DNA of 64,000 nt from Amblyomma americanum (taxonomy: Eukaryota > Arthropoda > Arachnida > Ixodida > Ixodidae). The position numbers and the translations under genes are program-made. The stretch is taken from the NCBI RefSeq assembly GCF_052857255.1, contig NC_135500.1, positions 163,355,183 to 163,419,182 of the forward strand. Reading direction: 5' to 3'. The stretch's first letter is position 1; every line of letters begins with the position of its first letter. Of this stretch, positions 1 through 11,500 are shown piece by piece. A model generated the notes under the pieces. The model did not search any database. It was not told the origin of the DNA and saw only the letters and a program-made list of their open reading frames with translations.

Positions 1-2740
1 GAATAGCCAATTAGATTTTTTATATTAGTGCAGAAGCTCTTCAGCATTTCTGTACATTATTTCCTGGACAGGAGATCGGGACATGATTGGTGCCCCTGCA
101 ACCAAAATATTTTTTAAGAGTCACGACGTGCAATCATCTTCGTGCACCCCAAAGACGTATTGTGTGCGTCATAATTTTAACGTGTCCGCAGCGTCGCCCC
201 CTGGAACATTTTCCTTAAATGGGCCGATGACATGTGTTATGTGAGCGATGTCAGGACCTGGACAGTCGTTTTGGGTCTCCACCTGTCGTAGGCCTCTAAT
301 AGTGATCGAATTTCATTGTTCTTTGCATACAGCGCAAAGTATGTAAGTGTTGTGCTATTCTACTAGCTGAGCTGTTTCCTTTTCACGACAAAAAAGCAGC
401 TTCGCGGCACACGGATGTGCCGCTTCAATTTGAATTTTTTTTCCCAACTCCAATGAACTGCAGTGTTTCTTGGAGACGCATGCCATTAAACATGTAATTG
501 TTCTTTTTTTTCGCTCTGTTTTGGGCTCAAAGGACGAAAAATATGCACTGAATTAACTCATAGTTTTGTGTTCCATTTATACGCTTGGCTTGATTATTCT
601 CAACGCACCGCAGTGGATTCCTGACGCATGTGTGTTTAACCGTTGCCTTGCCTCAATTTAGTGGATACCTCAAGTGTGGCTTGGTTTGCCTCCTATATGC
701 GTTGATGTCTGCACACAGCGTCCTGCGTCTTTTAAAATGATTGTAGTGCTTAAGGGCTACTGCTCAGCAGCTACATGAATCGGCGGTCGCGTTCTTGTAT
801 GGAGCGTTTAGTAGACAAATTTACTGGAAGATTAAAATTCCAGTCATTTGATTTGGTGTTATCCTACACATGGGGTTACTGACTAGCTACCAGTTCTGAC
901 TTATGTACCGGTTATATCTAGAAAGTCAAATGTGCCTGCAGAACTCGTGCAGTAACCGGCTTCTTAGTCCTAGGAAATTTGGGCTTGCCGCCTGTGGACT
1001 TCGGGCAGCCATGTATTGACGTTTGACACAGCTACAGCCGCCTACTATACTCAGCCTGCCGCCTCAACATCAACATACTGTGCATAATTGCGAAGTCGGG
1101 TCTGCTTAGATTGCAAGCATCGTTCTATGAGCCTCAGCAGCCAAACAGGCTGTAATCCTCACTATGATTTACACCATGATTTACATCAGCTGTGGTGGAC
1201 CCTCAAGGGGATAGACGGAGGGTACTGGGACGCAGCCCCTGCTGTCACATTTGCGCCTCGGGAATGCGGCTATTGGTTTCACCTTCTGGTTACTGACATG
1301 TCCAGACTACTAGTTGCCCGTTCAGTGCGGCAAGGGCGAAGTCCACACGTATTTGTACGATCGATTCGTTCTTTAGTGCTTCTCCGCATCTCTCTCTTTC
1401 GGCTTTAAATCACTTCATTCACCCCGTGTGATTTTGCGTCCTTTTTTGCAGTGATAACTGCACAGGAGACTTCGACTAGATTAGAGAAGTCAATGCCGGG
1501 GCTGCCATCATTGATTGTAAGCGCCAGCTGTAGCGTTCACCCACTAGCCAATAAGACCGGTATCTAGGTAGGAGGAAGCGGAGGAGGAGAGACTTCAATG
1601 AATACAGGAGAGGGTACATAGGAAGGTTTGGCTATGAAAGGCAATGCGGTCTGAAGAGTGAACGCTCTCGCGAATGTACCACATTTGGCTTTGTGTCCAT
1701 GGTGGGCCCTGCTGGTGAATCGGTGAGCGGCCGCGCGTCTGCTAAGGCTACGCTTCACGTCTTTTCCATTCCCTTCTGAGGAAGGGAATGGAAAAATTCC
1801 TGGAGCTTCTTTGTACAGTGCAGCAGTTTCTTTTTTTTGCCCTTTAATTTTTTTGTTCTTCGTGTCGTAATCTTCACCAATTGTATACAATTTAATCTGT
1901 ATTATTTCATGTTATTGTGCAAACCGGTTTGAGTCACTGAGTTTTATATTTCTCATCAAGCTGCGACCCTCATGTATATCCCGATTTGATTTTTTTGTTG
2001 TGTTTTTTTTGCCATTTTATGCCTATCTAGTTGACGAGCTATCGTGTAGAAGCCTTTTCTCGCCACTCACACATCTGTGTTTGCCTGGCGGCAAACATTT
2101 TTGTATTTTTATGTTTAGCTGTTTCGTCCATCGGGCCTTAGAGTCACTTTCGTGTGTCACTAGCACCACTGATGTACGATATCATCACAAATGTGTGACA
2201 TATATTGGTGATCAGTTTATAGTACCATGAGGGAGAAGAATTCTTGAGAAAGAGTTAAGTTCTACTTTCCGGCTCAAGTCCAAGCCTTCCAGTAGCCCGT
2301 TTGATTGGCTATGTGTATTGCCGGGGGCGGCCTACTTAAGAAAAAGCTTAAAAGCTTACAAGACATGAGTATGTTTCTTGAAATTTTACCCGCAAAAGTG
2401 ATCCTTAAGTTACATCTGAACTGTTTCGTATACAGTTGTAACCAGCTGTCTTCTGCTGTAAAATCGTTCTGAAGAAATCAAAGGAAACCTTGGTTTACTT
2501 TCTTGGTATTAGCCCGCAGAGCTGCTTTCTTAGATAATTACCTAAGACTCCATACTTCTGTTTAATACTTTATTTAAAGAGCATTGCATGTTCTTACTGT
2601 GCTTCTTCTTTCGCATAAAGCCAGAAGATGCACAGTCTAACGAGACTCCGGGGACAACACCACTCGCCCACCCTGACATACGAAGCTGCGCGCACAAGTC
2701 TCCGGTTTATGTGTTGATGTTTATGTTTATGTGTTTTTAT
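1..2740. other. No gene seen
   Basis: AT-rich unique sequence with scattered short frames and no domain, RNA gene or mobile element apart from the hairpin at 1.76 kb. Confidence 0.6.
1762..1795. other. Perfect 15-base-pair stem-loop
   Basis: TTTTCCATTCCCTTC, a TGAG loop, then its exact complement GAAGGGAATGGAAAA. There is no U run after it and no bacterial context, so it is not a terminator call. It may be a small foldback relict. Confidence 0.85.
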
Positions 2741-2969
2741 GGTTTATGAGGTTTAACGTCCCAAAGCAACTCAGGCTATGACAGACGCCGTAGTGAAGGC
2801 CTCTGGAAATTTCGACCACCTGGGGTTCTTTAACGTGCACTGACATCGCACAGAACACGGGCCTCTAGAATTTCGCCTCCATCGAAATTCGACCGCCGCG
2901 TTAGGGATCGAACCCGCGTCTTTCGGGCCAGCAGCCGAGCGCCATAACCACTCAGCCACCGCGGCGGCT
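2741..2969 (-). mobile_element. tRNA-derived SINE, Ruka-like, tail type I, copy 1
   Basis: On the minus strand the element starts with AGCCGCCGCGGTGGCTGAGTG, whose TGGCTGAGTGG is a good polymerase III A box, followed by a slightly changed B box (GGTTCGATCCC). The body carries the CGAATTTCGATGG and GTGCACGTTAAAGAA blocks shared by all copies here. It ends in the type I tail, GGACGTTAAAC-like then CATAAACC. Such elements move with enzymes supplied by a LINE; the copy has no coding capacity. An open frame across it is read-through of the repeat, not a gene. It faces copy 2 head-to-head about 275 bases away. Confidence 0.88.
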
Positions 2970-3243
2970 GTTAGTTTATGTGTTCGCCCCTCTCGCGTGT
3001 TAGTGGGCTTTGTTGGAAGATCTTTTTTTTTGTACTGTAGCCTCTCTCTACTGTTACTTTGCATGCGTTGTATTTTTTTGCAAATGACTTTGTATTTGTG
3101 ATTATGGGTAATTAGAATTCGTCTGTACCTTCTTCTTGCTACACGAAGCTTGTTTTCGTTGTGAACCATTGACTTCGACCCAATCTCTGGCTTGCGACTG
3201 GCGAACACTGGGCATCAAACGAACACCCCTCTTTGTCACTTTA

Positions 3244-3478
3244 GCCGCCGCGGTGGCTGAGTGGTTATGGCGCTTGGCTGCTGGCCCGAAAGACGCGGGT
3301 TCGATCCCGGCCGCGGTGGTCGAATTTCGATGGGGGCGAAATTCTAGAGGCCCGTGTACTGTGCGATGTCAGTGCACGTTAAAGAACTCCAGGTGGTCTA
3401 AATTTCCGGAGCCCTTCACGACGGCGTCTGTCATAGCCTGAGTTGCTTTCGGGACGTTAAACCCCCATAAACCAAATC
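3244..3478 (+). mobile_element. tRNA-derived SINE, Ruka-like, tail type I, copy 2 (complete)
   Basis: This is the cleanest full copy in the window. An A box (TGGCTGAGTGG) and B box (GGTTCGATCCC) sit at tRNA-like spacing. The shared body follows (GAGGCCCGTGTACTG, GTCAGTGCACGTTAAAGAA), and the copy ends with GGGACGTTAAACCCCCATAA. It matches copy 1 closely along its whole length in the opposite orientation, so an RNA crossing both could fold into a long duplex. The family assignment to Ruka rests on memory of published tick SINEs. Confidence 0.9.
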
Positions 3479-4382
3479 ATCTTTGTCACTTAGTAGATGT
3501 TTTCTAGTTGAGCTTGCCACGCTGAGTCGAGGGCATCTTCTCTGAGACCGAGACTGCTACCCCCAATACGCTCTAAGGGTGTCTGGGATCGCACGCAACT
3601 AGTGTGCATTGATGACACCGATACTCTTCAGACCTCACTAGACTATACGAATACATTTCATCTTCGATAACAGACGGTGAATGAAAGAACAGAGCCTAAG
3701 ATATTAGTTGATTTACAACACGTGGCACACAGAAGCCGCTTAGATATTTTCGGCGGAGTCTTCATTGCACGTGCCTGCAGACAAGACCTCTCCAATTAGG
3801 ACTTCTTACGCAAACAGGGACCCTGTGCAAGAGCATGAAATTTCTGGCAGTGCAATCGACCACGTATAATAAAAAATGGCGTCGTTACTCTGAATGTTTG
3901 GGATAAAATGGTAGCGCGATTACTCAGCAACGGAGGCAAAATATACACTGTGAAGATGTGTGACGTAGGAAGCCACGAAGAAAAAATCTTGTTAGTTCAA
4001 AGCCCGGCCAATAATTATTTTTAGTGCCGTCATCATTTAAAGTTTTCTTTTGGTTCTACTTCTGAACTATACACTTCATCAAAACTAAGCTCTGCAGCTT
4101 TGCTCTCAAACATTTCACGTGGTCAACCCTTTCATGCACCGCTCGCTATTTCATTCGAGATATTTTATTCTTCCGTGTAAATGCGTCTGAAGACCACAAT
4201 AAAGAAAACTGTACTGATGTGAAACCGAAACACCAACTGTAGTTGCCTAAAAGGTTAGAAATTGTAACAAAGAAGCACCCGTTTTTATATATATATATCG
4301 TTCGAGGTATCATCGGATTCATACCTTTTGCTTCGAATTTGCACGTGACGCTAGAAAGGCAAAAAAAGGTGGTATTCGTGCT

Positions 4383-4512
4383 CTGGGTTTAACGTCCCGA
4401 AGCGACACATAAATTATGTGGGGCGCCGTAGTGGAGGAGTCCGGATTATTATTTTACGCACACCTGTGGTTCTTTAATGTGCACTGACATTGCATAGCAC
4501 ACGCGCTTTTTA
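4383..4512 (-). mobile_element. 5'-truncated SINE fragment, tail type I
   Basis: Only the 3' part of the element is present. On the minus strand it has GTGCACATTAAAGAACCACAG, CTCCACTACGGCGCC and GGGACGTTAAACCC in the order seen in the full copies. The tRNA head and both polymerase III boxes are missing. Sequence divergence suggests an older insertion. Confidence 0.75.
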
Positions 4513-6210
4513 ATGAGATATCATTAAAGAGAAAGAAATCGCTTGTAGTTGCTATACATTCCCAAAAAAGGCACGAATGCACAGTGCAATAATAGTGTAC
4601 AAAGCGCCTATAAGGATTAACCATTACTTCCCCGAGCAGTGCCCTACTAGAAGCCTCTATTCAGATGATCGTATTTTCTTGCTTTCACCGCACTGTAATC
4701 ATTACTTTTCATTTAAGAGTTGGCAGTGCACTCCATAATTTGGTATTCATATTTACATATGACTGGCGTCCGGTGCGCTTTCAGAAATAAAACACATGAT
4801 GTTCCCCTTACCGTTCTTTGTTAGGTTTGCGTCTAGGTGTATTGTTTGTTCGGAGATTAGGAGCGTTGCTTGTATATTTTTTTCTGTCGTGTGGCGTGTT
4901 AGGCGGTTTTCAAAACGCCTTATTTGCAGCCGAATTAGGAACTCAACGATGTGAGTGGGCCCACCTGTTTATCAAGCACGACCAACAAGTTCGTCTTTAC
5001 AACCTGCCTAATCATGACGAGCTTCACACTAACCTGAAACGCGTCAAGTTGAAAGCAGGACATTAACTGCAAACAAGGTTTGCATAGCGCGAGGAGCTTG
5101 TACAAAGGGCGCCGGCGTGATAGAGCGAAGGTGGCGGAGCGATGCTGTTAACACATGCACTCGCTTCCTCTATCCTAACTAAACGGGTCTCACGGGTGCA
5201 GGTGGGGCTGCTCCCGCACGCGGAAAATAAAAACTATGTGGAAACAAGCGGGGCGTTAAAAATGTTGGGCGTAATATTTCCCTAGAGCGAGGAGTGAAAC
5301 CGGGCGGGGTAAGAGATGGGGAAAGGATTTTCAGGCTAGAGGATGGCGCGCATCCTCGGCTCATTTGGCCCCCGTTCAGTCGGGCAGCCCGCGGACGTGA
5401 AACGGCCCGTGAGAAAGTGCGGAGGGTTGAGGCATTTGGGAAAGCGCTTCCCCATTTCGAGAAATAAGGAGATAGCGTGCGAACTCGATGGCTTGTTTAT
5501 GAAATATTGCGCTCGTATGCGGCGCGCGCGAAGGTTGAAGGCCAGCCACTATCGATCACTACCATTTGCGCTGCGAATAAGCGGGGCAGTTGTGCAGTGG
5601 AGAGAGATCGGAGGAGGTGGAGAGGAGGGCAGCGGTGATCGGCGCCGGCGCTGTACCCGCCAGACGTGCGCACCTGCTGAATGGGCCATTTCATCGAAAG
5701 CGTCCCTCTTTCGATGATGTCTTATGACCGCACTTCTGGTTGATGACGTTTCGTGCTGTATCGTTAGCTGCGAGGATCCGTGGATTTATTAAGGCACTCT
5801 GGGCGACGTACAAATCACGTTCGTCGGAAAGATAATTGAAAAAGTCACTAGTGGTCGTCACCGAGAGGCCGTGCTGTTCTTGATGGCCTGGGTGCTGTGA
5901 TAAGAAAGTAGTCTGCCGTCTGGCTCTACTAACTTTGACCGAAATCGCTTAAGGTGAGCAGCACTGTAAGAAAAAAACGTACGGACATAGAAGTGTTATC
6001 TAAGAAGAAACTAAAGAAAACGGCGGTAATGGCGCAATCTTTTTGTCGTTTATTAGTTCTTGCCAAGCTTTGTTGAGCGAATGGTATGGCGCGGAGGTGC
6101 GATTGTGGTTTTTGCAGGAGCTTCTGTGAATAAGATATTTCAGTATATTCACGCTCGTGTCATTCGTTCGAAAGATTACCGCATATCCTTGGTTCTTTTA
6201 CACACCACAT
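4513..6210. other. No gene seen; includes a CpG-rich patch at about 5.1-5.7 kb
   Basis: The patch has overlapping frames of up to 124 codons on both strands, with no recognisable domain. The remainder is unremarkable. Confidence 0.55.
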
Positions 6211-6369
<159 letters not shown>

Positions 6370-6453
6370 CAGTGAAGTCAGTCTGTCATTCAAGCCAAAC
6401 ATTATTCAGTCAATTAACCAATCAATCAGTAAATCAATCAGTCAGTCAGTCAG
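6370..6453. repeat. Degenerate flank of the (AATC)n microsatellite
   Basis: Interrupted CAATCAAT, CAGTCAGTCAGTCAG and AATCAATCAGT runs follow the pure tract, including the GTCA variant unit. This is the decayed edge of the same tract. Confidence 0.85.
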
Positions 6454-8055
6454 GAATTTATTTGGTGAAGCAAGAAAGAAGTTGCTTCTCATAGATTTTG
6501 GCACCGCACCATTTCTGTCATCCCTGTCGCCTTTCGTGGGGTGTAACTAAGCAAATTTTTCTAAAGGAAGTCAGTTATGAGAGCAGTGTCTCAGCGACTG
6601 TTTTTTGTGAGGCCCGCCAGATAGACACCATGCCCCCATATAATTAGTGTAGCCTTATTTTACGCACATCGCAGAATTATATGCTTTTCGTGAAATTCTT
6701 CGCTGAAGAAGACATATCAGCGCGTCATGGTAGTGCTGCAACTTCGCCCAACAGACACAACTACGACGTGCTTACTGTACATCATGGGCTGAGCCTTAAA
6801 ACTGACTTTCTCCAGCGCACATCTTCACGGAGCTTAACGCACTTGTAGTCTGTTCGCGTGCTGAATGGACGTGAGGGATCCATATTTTCGCTGCTGGTGT
6901 AATTAGGGTCAGTCAAAGAAGTACTGGAAGGCTTTCCTCCCCATTTTGTGTTTGCAACTGTGGGCATAGTAACCACGACATGGAAGGTCCATAGATTCTA
7001 AAGGAGAAGAATGGCTATTTTTTGTGTCAGAGTTTATTACCACAACACTGAGAAGTACTTCACCAGTCAATGTTAAAACTTGGCACATCACAAAACATTC
7101 TGTATCAAGTTTATTTCACTTATACTGTAATGGCTGTCTGCCCAAGCCGGAGTCAACAACGAATATTGTGCTCATGACTTGCATGAATTGCAAAGAGGTA
7201 CTTAGTTTCAGATTCCAAATTTCGAATTACAAAGAGGAACGAGTTTGTTCCAGAGCATTTTTTCAGCAGTAGGAGTTCATGGCGCGTGACTGCTATAACA
7301 TACAGGAAGAGGGAGATAGGGCGAAATAAATGCTGGTGGCATTAGCATGTTGTCTCCACTTAGATGCCCATCGTGTTGCTCGGGCACAGAAGACTGTACT
7401 TCACCGGTTAATTACAAAGACGGCTCCAAAAAATGATTTTGTTGTTGTCCTGCTTTGCCAGCTCTTGCGACAGCTAGCGCATCCCTAGCCAACAAAATAC
7501 CTTACTACCATCCATCTGTTCATGCAGGTGCCAAATAGGCTAAACAAGGAATGCTTGTCGCTTTCTTGTGAACGGTTTCAAGAGGAGGTGCCCGAATTGT
7601 CTAAAATTAATTTTACTGAGAATCTGCGGTACTCAGTATGTAGCGAAGTGAAATTTAGAGTAATTACAATCCGAACTTGGGATAGTCGCAAGCTGAGCCA
7701 AAGGAAGAAAACATCTTCCGGCCAGTTCTGCCCCACTGAGCCTAACTGAGGCCAGGTTGCATGATGCCCAGGTTACTAAGTAATCCTCAAAACTAGTTTG
7801 TGGATCTCAGAGCGCGCGTGCAAAAGGCCTACAGTTAGCAAGCTCCTATCGGATGTAAAGTACGGGACACAGGCGCACATAGGCGTGGGATGCACTGGCG
7901 GCACGATGTTGCCGTGAAATGTGCGACCATGCGTCATCCAGTGATGTACTGGGCTGATCTACTTAAAGATGTTAAAGATGAGATATTAAAGTGAGAACAT
8001 TAAGGGTTCAGTTGAGCGTAAAATCCGGCGCCGCCCTGCGGCGTCGTTGTGTAAA

Positions 8056-8115
8056 TGTGTATGCACGCTTGACGTTGTGTATGCACGCATGGCGGCACGC
8101 GTGCATGCGTGAAAT
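8056..8115 (+). repeat. 20-base direct repeat followed by an inverted half
   Basis: TGTGTATGCACGC occurs at 8056 and 8076. GGCACGCGTGCATGCGTG follows as alternating purine-pyrimidine palindromic DNA. This could form a cruciform or Z-DNA. Confidence 0.6.
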
Positions 8116-8504
8116 GAAAATATTTGAAAAGAGGACTTGTATAGGCTAATTAAAGGCTGGCGAATGTCTCAAACGACTTAACTTTATAGACTTACTGATT
8201 TTAGAGGGCGCAGTCATTCGCAAGGAATCGGACAGGGGCCAATGAGGCCAGTCACTTTTTGCAGCAGAATTTCTTCATATGTATGATTTAAGAACTCGTC
8301 CCGTCCACGGCGAACTGCTCTGCTCAACCATTTATATTCCGCTAAACAAAACATCGTTATTCACTGTGCTTGGGAAGTTGCAGTACTTTCAGGAAAGAAA
8401 AAATTCTCTCTAATCTTTCTCGAATTCGGTTCGCGTCGGCAAGGAAATTTAATTCACTTCCTCTACACTGCCTTCTGATAAGACCCTGAGTGTTCTGAAG
8501 AAAG

Positions 8505-8537
8505 TATAAAAAGCTCAGCGACAGGAACTCTCACTAA
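8505..8537 (+). promoter_or_regulatory. Candidate core promoter: TATA box plus initiator-like TCACT
   Basis: TATAAAAA begins at 8505 and TCACT at 8531-8535 puts a candidate start A at 8533, a spacing of 28 bases that fits arthropod core promoters. An ATG at 8560 opens a 40-codon frame ending at 8682 that I do not recognise. Such matches occur by chance in AT-rich DNA. Confidence 0.25.
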
Positions 8538-11500
8538 GCTTTACGTGATGTGAAGTAAAATGAGTGTTGGGCTTGCGAGCTTTAAGGCAAACTTCAGTAC
8601 CGTAACTTCTGGAATAAGGACCACACCAGTGCATTTGACACTGTTGCGCTTTGCGGATTACCCCCAGATGCGGACTATATAGCACTTTTGCATTCTAAAT
8701 TTGCTCATTACAGCAGACCAGTCCAGACAAGACTCTATCGCGAAGAATTCTACGGCCATACTGGCGTTCTGTTTCCGATACCATTGAACGGCGAACTGTT
8801 TGCTTACTAGCCCTTGCTGTCATCTTGAATTGGAATGCTATGCCTCACACGTCTATTCCCTACAATGGAAATAAAGCACGGTGCGTATCATCGCCACCTT
8901 CTTGCAAAACGGATGGGGTTCACGTTTCTGACCCAAGAGGTCATCGCACTGTGCTGCTTTGTGTTTTACCCCTTCCGTAGGATGTTAGTCAAATCAATAG
9001 GGTAAAAACTCAGTCGTGGTGCATTCGAAGAGAATTGAGTTTACTGTTTCAAACTAAGTATGGTTGTGCGTGAAAAAGGCTGAAGTAAACGGCATAGAAG
9101 GAAACCGGTTTGACTTGGGTGAAAAACGTGTGAGAACGCGAAGCTATCCCGTAGAAGTTCTGTTAAGAGATGCCTCCAGAAATAAATTTAGCGCGAACAA
9201 GGAGACCCCTATGTTTGTCACAAATCAAGGAGGTATTTGCGGCAAGAGTTGTAAAACAGGTGAAACATAATTCACAGTGTGACAATTTGAGTTGGGATTT
9301 TAGCCCACAGATGGTCTGCCAAAGATGGCCTCAAGTAATTTCCCAGTGTGGTGCTGTGGTAGCTCGATTCGTGAAGCATAGCAGTCCGAGCGTGCTGTAC
9401 CGCACACCTGGTATACAGTGTGAACTAGAGCACTACACGGGAATATAGCTTACTATTCTAGGGTTTGTGCATCTGTGAGTGGAGTGGTATATGATTCCAG
9501 AAAACCAGGTGTCACTTTTTCAAGGTTGATTACCATTTAGATCTGTATTTTTCTAATTCCCGAAACACAGGCTCTCTCTTGGAACTAACGACATTAACGT
9601 TTTTACCCAAGCGTTAATTAAGTACACAAGGTAACTTGCTGATAAATTGAATTAAAGAAGTGGAATTTTGCTCGACATGCCAAAAAAAGATTGAAGCTCA
9701 TCTAGTCAGAGTTCTGTAGCATTTCGTTCACCTCGTATAGTTCCGGCGTCCTTTATGCTCGAGTAAACTATAAGGAGGGACAATCACACTGCTCATAAAA
9801 CGTGACAGTTCTTCAATTACATAAACCGAGGGAAGAAAACGCCACAAGGACAGGAAGTATGTGCTGAATGAAAAGCATGTAAGAAAGTTCCATGTCAAGC
9901 GCGATGCGCTGAAGACACCCTGGAGTCAGTGCTTATCAGCAAGGCACAGTAGAATATAATGATCCTGGCGGCTTAAAGAACTAAGCGTTGGACGTGATGA
10001 TTGATATATTGTAGAGACAAGTAGCTTCGCAGTTTGCGGGAGAATGACAATAATGCCAATAAAAATGACATAGCAAACCCGAACTTGACTTGTGGCCTGA
10101 CAGTTGAGTTGTTCAATTGTTTCTAGAGTTCTGGAGCTGGCAGTAAACGGGCGATCCATTCGGCGTTGTTAATTTGATATCTCCACAATTTATGCAGGGA
10201 TGTTTATATATCCATGCATCCGCAAACGATATTTGTGAGGGCATTACCTCGTTCATGAGGGTGCAAAATAAAATTATAAGCAATGTAATTATATTCTTCA
10301 AATTGTAAGTTTGGAACAACTGGTGCTTTTTCACCATTGTGCACTCTTCGGCATGTTTCATGAAAGGCATGTCATATCTTGCGTTCATCCTTACATGTCG
10401 AAACTGCAGCTGCGATTGGCTGAGCATTCCTCAAGTTGAGCCATCTAGGCACACTTTTTTAAGTGCATACGTCACGACTGCACAGACACGCTTTCGTGTC
10501 GCTACCTTGTTTAACAGCATACATGCATAACGTGCAAATATTACTTGCAAACGCAATATTCAGGAGACTGCATTTGAGACAACGAACTGAATTCGCTGAC
10601 TGTGAGAAGGCTTCGTAAGAGGCAGTTTCCGCAGTTCGATCTCGCAATTTTACGTTATCAAAACGATCAGGAGCGTTTCAGGAAAAGATCACAGTTCTCT
10701 GAACTATGTCAGAGATTGGTCTTTTCGAAATGGACCGTAAAGTGCAAAGCCGATAAAATGAACAATCCATGAACGCGTTTTTACCCCCGTGCACGTGTTC
10801 TTCTCGGTATGAAAAAGTCAGTGTAGGGAAGCCAACAGGACGATTCTTATTGTCAACCTACCCGTACCTTTGGTGTTAGAATCTTTAAGGCTTTAAGGTT
10901 GGTTACTATTAAAAAGTGCTGAAGTTGTACACGCAATAGGAATAAGGCGGCTTTCGTAATCATTGCTAGGCTTTGTCCAACTTTGTCGTTGTTCTTGTCC
11001 TTCACCACTGTTTAACCCTCAGTTGCTCTTGCTTTTTTCTATTTTGGCGACTTCTTTTTCGCCACATGGCATCATCGCCACATTTCATGTATATGTTGCT
11101 GTATATTAAAGCGAACATCTTTTTTTACTATACTGTGTGCACCGTTACTTTGTTCTCACTTGCTTTTTGTTTTTCGCACTCAGTGAAAGACATTTCCAAC
11201 ATTTAGCACAAGAAATCCTAGTCTAATTTAATTGGGATTGAAAAGAACACATTGCCCCGCTCCTGCTTCTGATATTGGAAGGCTGAAAAGCGCTAACTGG
11301 CAAGTGCATTAAATGACTACGAAATAAAGCAGCCCCTCTTTATTTCGCATATACGAGGTCTTTAACCTTTCAGTGATTCGCAACTAATTCGCCCAAGCTT
11401 GCGCATTAATCAATTCTCTCTCATCGCCGCAGCGCAGCGATAAAGAATCACCTCCAGGTTCTTTATAATGCGAGAAAAACGGATACCAGGTGTGAATCCA

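Noticed and set aside
1762..1795. Rho-independent terminator
   Set aside because: Hairpin without a T run and not in a bacterial context.
3244..3330. A- and B-box sequences suggesting a tRNA gene
   Set aside because: They belong to the SINE head; the sequence continues into the SINE body and no mature tRNA cloverleaf with acceptor stem is convincing.
2771..3441. Two frames on opposite strands with the same AAVAEWLWR-like protein text
   Set aside because: Both are read-through of the two SINE copies; the shared peptide comes from the tRNA-like head, not from a gene family.
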